Assembly (NCBI GenBank): GCA_020052325.1
Contig: JAGVPF010000078.1
Coordinates: 1 to 6,027 of the forward strand
DNA length: 6,027 bases
Direction: 5' to 3'
Source: an archaeon
Lineage (GTDB): Archaea; Micrarchaeota; Micrarchaeia; Anstonellales; Bilamarchaeaceae
The notes below the pieces were generated by a model, which was not told the DNA's origin, did not search any database, and saw only the letters and a program-made list of their open reading frames with translations. Position numbers and translations under genes: made by a program. Positions 3,838-6,027 of this stretch are shown here, piece by piece. How positions within the stretch are numbered: position 1 is the first letter of the stretch; each line of letters begins with the position of its first letter.

Positions 3838-5358
3838 ATGGCTGGTTTGATCGCCAGGGGGCAGGTGGAAGAAAGGCTGGTCGAGGGCATGGCAAAGGCC
3901 GGCTTTCCGCTGGCAAAGCATGCACCACTCCATGAGAGGCCGATTGGCAAGGCGCTGTACCAGGATAACGAGCTTATTTTCAACCGCGCCCTGGATGGCA
4001 AAAGCTCATCTTTCTGCGTGCTGGCCACGCGCGAAGCCGACGGTTCGGTGGCGGTACATTGGTACAATCCGGATCCGAATGGCGCAACGCTGAAAAGGGA
4101 GGAGTATCTCCGCAAGACGCTGCTCCCCCCGGGCGCAAGCGAGGAGATGGTGGCGGCTGTCGTAGGCAGGGTATGCGGGGATGCCGCGAAGAAGAAGCCG
4201 AACCAGATGTTCCTCGACCCGCACACGCACTTCGGCTCGATGTGCCCGCCGCTCGTTGGTCCTGATGGCAACACAACCAGGTGGGGCAATGTAAAATACG
4301 ACGATGGCGTCTCATACCTCACCGACAACCTGCGCAAGGCGCTCTTCTATCACATCGATTATTACGCGCTTACAACCCATAACAGCTTCTCGAAAACGGC
4401 CTTCGACTTCATGTCCTGGGCGGGCCACTGGCTCGGATTCCTTCCCGTTCCAGCAACAGAGCTGACAGCACCCCTAAAAGAGCCCAACGGGCCGCATTTT
4501 CTGGTGCTCATGAAGAACGCGAACGTCGGGGACTACCTGACGCGCGGCATCCTTTCAAGAAGGGAGCGCCTGGACATGCCGTCGTATTTCAGCGGCATGG
4601 GCATGAAGGAGATGCTTGATGTGCTATTCTCGCTCCAGAAGAACAACCTTGCCGCGCTCGGGATAGCGCACCCGGTGAATTTCAATTCGCCAAGCCTCCC
4701 GGTGCCCATAGTGGGATTATACAGCGCGGTTGATACGGGCGCACTTTCGCTCGATCAGGCGCATATGCTCGCCCAAAGGTTCGACACCATCGCGATGTGG
4801 AACCCGAGCCTGCATTCGAAAGCGGACGAAGTGAGGGTCGAGAACCCGCAGCTGAAAAGCTTCCTCCGCGAGGTCAACCGGAAACATGTCGGGAACAGGA
4901 GGCTCTGGGTGAATCAGACGAATTACGCGCTGGCGCAGGAACTTCACGAGAGCTTCGGGATATGCACCCATTTCGAGACGGACGAGCATAAGACCCTGCC
5001 GTTCATCAGGCAGGATGGCGGGAAGGGGTACGTCCTTGGAGGCGACAGCCTGGCAATGGGCATGACCGTAATCGAGGCGCCCGCGGAAACGTTCAAGGGC
5101 AGGATGAGCGTGCCCGAGCTTATCGACATGATAAGGACACGCGCGGCCGAGATGCACGGGAAGGTTTTCGCTGTCGCAAGGCCTGAAGCCATCACCGTCC
5201 ATGCGGAACGGGCGGCCGTGCCAGAGCAGCTGCGCAGGGTGGCAAGGCGGGCCGAGCATGCGCTCACGAGGAGATACGCCGGGATGCTGGTCCGCGACTT
5301 CTTCGACCTCCTCTTTTCGGGCGAGCTTGACGATATCGGAAACATGTCGGGCGGATGA
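3838..5358 (+). CDS. PHP-domain-like metal-dependent hydrolase, 506 residues
   Basis: The central region has the ordered metal-ligand motifs of the PHP (polymerase and histidinol phosphatase) superfamily, which hydrolyses phosphoesters with a di- or trinuclear metal centre: DPHTHF at 127-132 (His129, His131), TTHNS at 179-183 (His181), PATELTAP at 205-212 (Glu208), GIAHPVNF at 275-282 (His278), MWNPSLHSKADE at 320-331, and HFETDEHKT at 378-386 (Asp382, His384) in place of the usual SDxH. The 125-residue N-terminal extension has no motif I recognise, and the C-terminal 80 residues are Arg/Ala-rich and helical. There is no signal peptide or membrane span, so it is probably cytoplasmic. The start is set by a TATA box and a nearby GGGTG. 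It is transcribed alone and converges on the ACT-domain gene with a 6-nt gap. Superfamily membership is likely; substrate is unknown (nucleotide, sugar-phosphate or nucleic-acid phosphoester). Confidence 0.78.
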   Translation: MAGLIARGQVEERLVEGMAKAGFPLAKHAPLHERPIGKALYQDNELIFNRALDGKSSSFCVLATREADGSVAVHWYNPDPNGATLKREEYLRKTLLPPGASEEMVAAVVGRVCGDAAKKKPNQMFLDPHTHFGSMCPPLVGPDGNTTRWGNVKYDDGVSYLTDNLRKALFYHIDYYALTTHNSFSKTAFDFMSWAGHWLGFLPVPATELTAPLKEPNGPHFLVLMKNANVGDYLTRGILSRRERLDMPSYFSGMGMKEMLDVLFSLQKNNLAALGIAHPVNFNSPSLPVPIVGLYSAVDTGALSLDQAHMLAQRFDTIAMWNPSLHSKADEVRVENPQLKSFLREVNRKHVGNRRLWVNQTNYALAQELHESFGICTHFETDEHKTLPFIRQDGGKGYVLGGDSLAMGMTVIEAPAETFKGRMSVPELIDMIRTRAAEMHGKVFAVARPEAITVHAERAAVPEQLRRVARRAEHALTRRYAGMLVRDFFDLLFSGELDDIGNMSGG

Positions 5359-5364
5359 ATCTAA

Positions 5365-5961
5365 TCATCCCATGATGCTCGAGAGAATGCGGTAGGCGCG
5401 CTCGGTATCGGCCTGCCGGACGACAAGGAGCGTGTCCGTGTAGCAGGAGATGAACTCGACGATATTGATGCCTTCCGAGGCGAGGGAGCCGAGGATGTAG
5501 GATATCACGCCGGGCACCTCTTCGACATCCTCCGGGCTCTCGATGATGATAAGGTTCAGGTTCTCCTCCCTTTTCCAGAGCGCTTTCGGGTGGATTTTTT
5601 CCAATTCTTTCTGCTCGATGATGTACGTGATGTGGCGGCCGGATTTGACGTTCGATAGCGGGTGGATGCCCTCAAGCTCCCTTTTGGATATCACGACAGC
5701 GACCTTGGTTTTCATCACCATGGAGCTCCTCTTAAGGACGGAAAGAATCCTGGCCTCCAGGTCGGATTCGACCTCATCCATCCTTCCGCCCAGGCGGATC
5801 AGAGCCATCTTGACGGCGTTCTGCCGCTTCTTGCTGCCGAAAGCGTCGGCTGATATCCTGCGCGCGAGCGCCGAGTAGTTCACGACCCCCTGCCGCAGGA
5901 CTTCCTTCAAAAACGGCCTTTGCTTTATATAAAGCCAGACGAGCTCCGAGGTGCTTTCCAT
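5365..5961 (-). CDS. ACT-domain regulatory protein, archaeal type
   Basis: The 198-residue protein ends in an ACT domain at about 135-197: NLIIIESPEDVEEVPGVISY, then LASEGINIVEFISCYTDTLLVV, with the Gly of PGV (151) and the GINI turn that mark amino-acid-binding ACT modules. ACT domains usually bind small ligands such as amino acids and regulate enzymes or transcription. The N-terminal 75 residues are helical and basic (RRISADAFGSKKRQNAVKMALIRLG), compatible with a winged-helix-like DNA-binding segment; 80-130 form a linking alpha/beta part. It fits archaeal ACT proteins annotated as predicted regulators of amino-acid metabolism. GGAGG at 5973-5969, seven bases before the ATG, fixes the start, and a TATA box lies about 39 nt upstream. 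The promoter sits within a perfect inverted repeat, which suggests autoregulation. ACT domain firm; DNA binding inferred. Confidence 0.85.
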   Translation of the reverse strand: MESTSELVWLYIKQRPFLKEVLRQGVVNYSALARRISADAFGSKKRQNAVKMALIRLGGRMDEVESDLEARILSVLKRSSMVMKTKVAVVISKRELEGIHPLSNVKSGRHITYIIEQKELEKIHPKALWKREENLNLIIIESPEDVEEVPGVISYILGSLASEGINIVEFISCYTDTLLVVRQADTERAYRILSSIMG

Positions 5962-5968
5962 CCTGACG

Positions 5969-5973
5969 CCTCC
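5969..5973 (-). promoter_or_regulatory. Shine-Dalgarno site of the ACT-domain gene
   Basis: GGAGG on the minus strand, seven bases from the ATG at 5961. It is the clearest ribosome binding site in the window, where most other genes seem leaderless or nearly so. Confidence 0.8.
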
Positions 5974-5990
5974 GATTGATGCTCGGATTT

Positions 5991-6027
5991 TGTTACATAT
6001 ATAACAAACCCAATTGCATATGTAACA
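5991..6027. promoter_or_regulatory. TATA box of the ACT-domain gene inside a 10-bp inverted repeat (candidate operator)
   Basis: TGTTACATAT (5991-6000) is exactly repeated inverted as ATATGTAACA (6018-6027), with a 17-base spacer. The minus-strand TATA box TTATATAT (6004-5997) overlaps the left arm. A second, shorter symmetry, TGTTA-N6-TAACA, covers 5991-6006. A repressor bound here would block TBP. The right arm reaches the window end and could belong to a divergent promoter beyond it. Confidence 0.65.

Noticed and set aside
4717..5259. Minus-strand 180-residue frame inside the PHP-type gene
   Set aside because: It has no recognisable motifs and no promoter or ribosome site, and the sense frame carries ordered conserved metal-ligand motifs; it is a GC-rich antisense shadow.

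Overview
The window looks like a chromosomal segment of an archaeon, plausibly a DPANN-type lineage such as Micrarchaeota or Diapherotrites; the phylum is inference. The evidence is an archaeal-type HMG-CoA synthase (mevalonate/isoprenoid lipid route), TATA-like boxes 26-30 nt upstream of start codons with little or no leader, and tRNA genes interrupted by introns at both the canonical 37/38 site and other positions. Coding parts are moderately GC-rich. The intergenic DNA is shot through with short perfect hairpins.

Layout, left to right: the C-terminal part of HMG-CoA synthase (+, 1-531); a hairpin- and repeat-rich tract (532-870) with three identical 62-nt cores; an intron-split tRNA-Ile(UAU) on the minus strand (871-1149); a small unrecognised minus-strand gene (1188-1658); divergently from it folD (+, 1741-2574); a stand-alone asparagine-synthetase-like PP-loop protein (-, 2569-3330) that overlaps the folD end by 6 nt; divergently from that an intron-split tRNA-Arg(CCU) (+, 3387-3554) followed by a minihelix-like duplication of its 3' end and a T-run terminator; a hairpin-rich spacer (3634-3795); a 506-residue PHP-type metal hydrolase (+, 3838-5358); and, converging on it, a 198-residue ACT-domain regulator (-, 5365-5961) whose promoter lies inside a perfect 10-bp inverted repeat.

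The protein genes do not form one pathway or operon. Nearly every gene has its own promoter, and neighbours are divergent or convergent. Themes are housekeeping metabolism: isoprenoid precursors, one-carbon folate chemistry, amide transfer and possibly amino-acid sensing.

The most unusual content is around the two tRNAs. I can reconstruct two 75-nt mature tRNAs only by removing five introns: two from tRNA-Arg (D-loop and 37/38) and apparently three from tRNA-Ile (37/38 plus two in the T-loop, leaving a micro-exon of only about 3-6 nt between them). Both tRNAs are also followed by extra copies of their own 3'-terminal sequence set in hairpins. The introns of tRNA-Arg each contain two mutually exclusive hairpins sharing a middle arm. 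This tRNA-associated hairpin/repeat material is the best candidate here for something not yet described.
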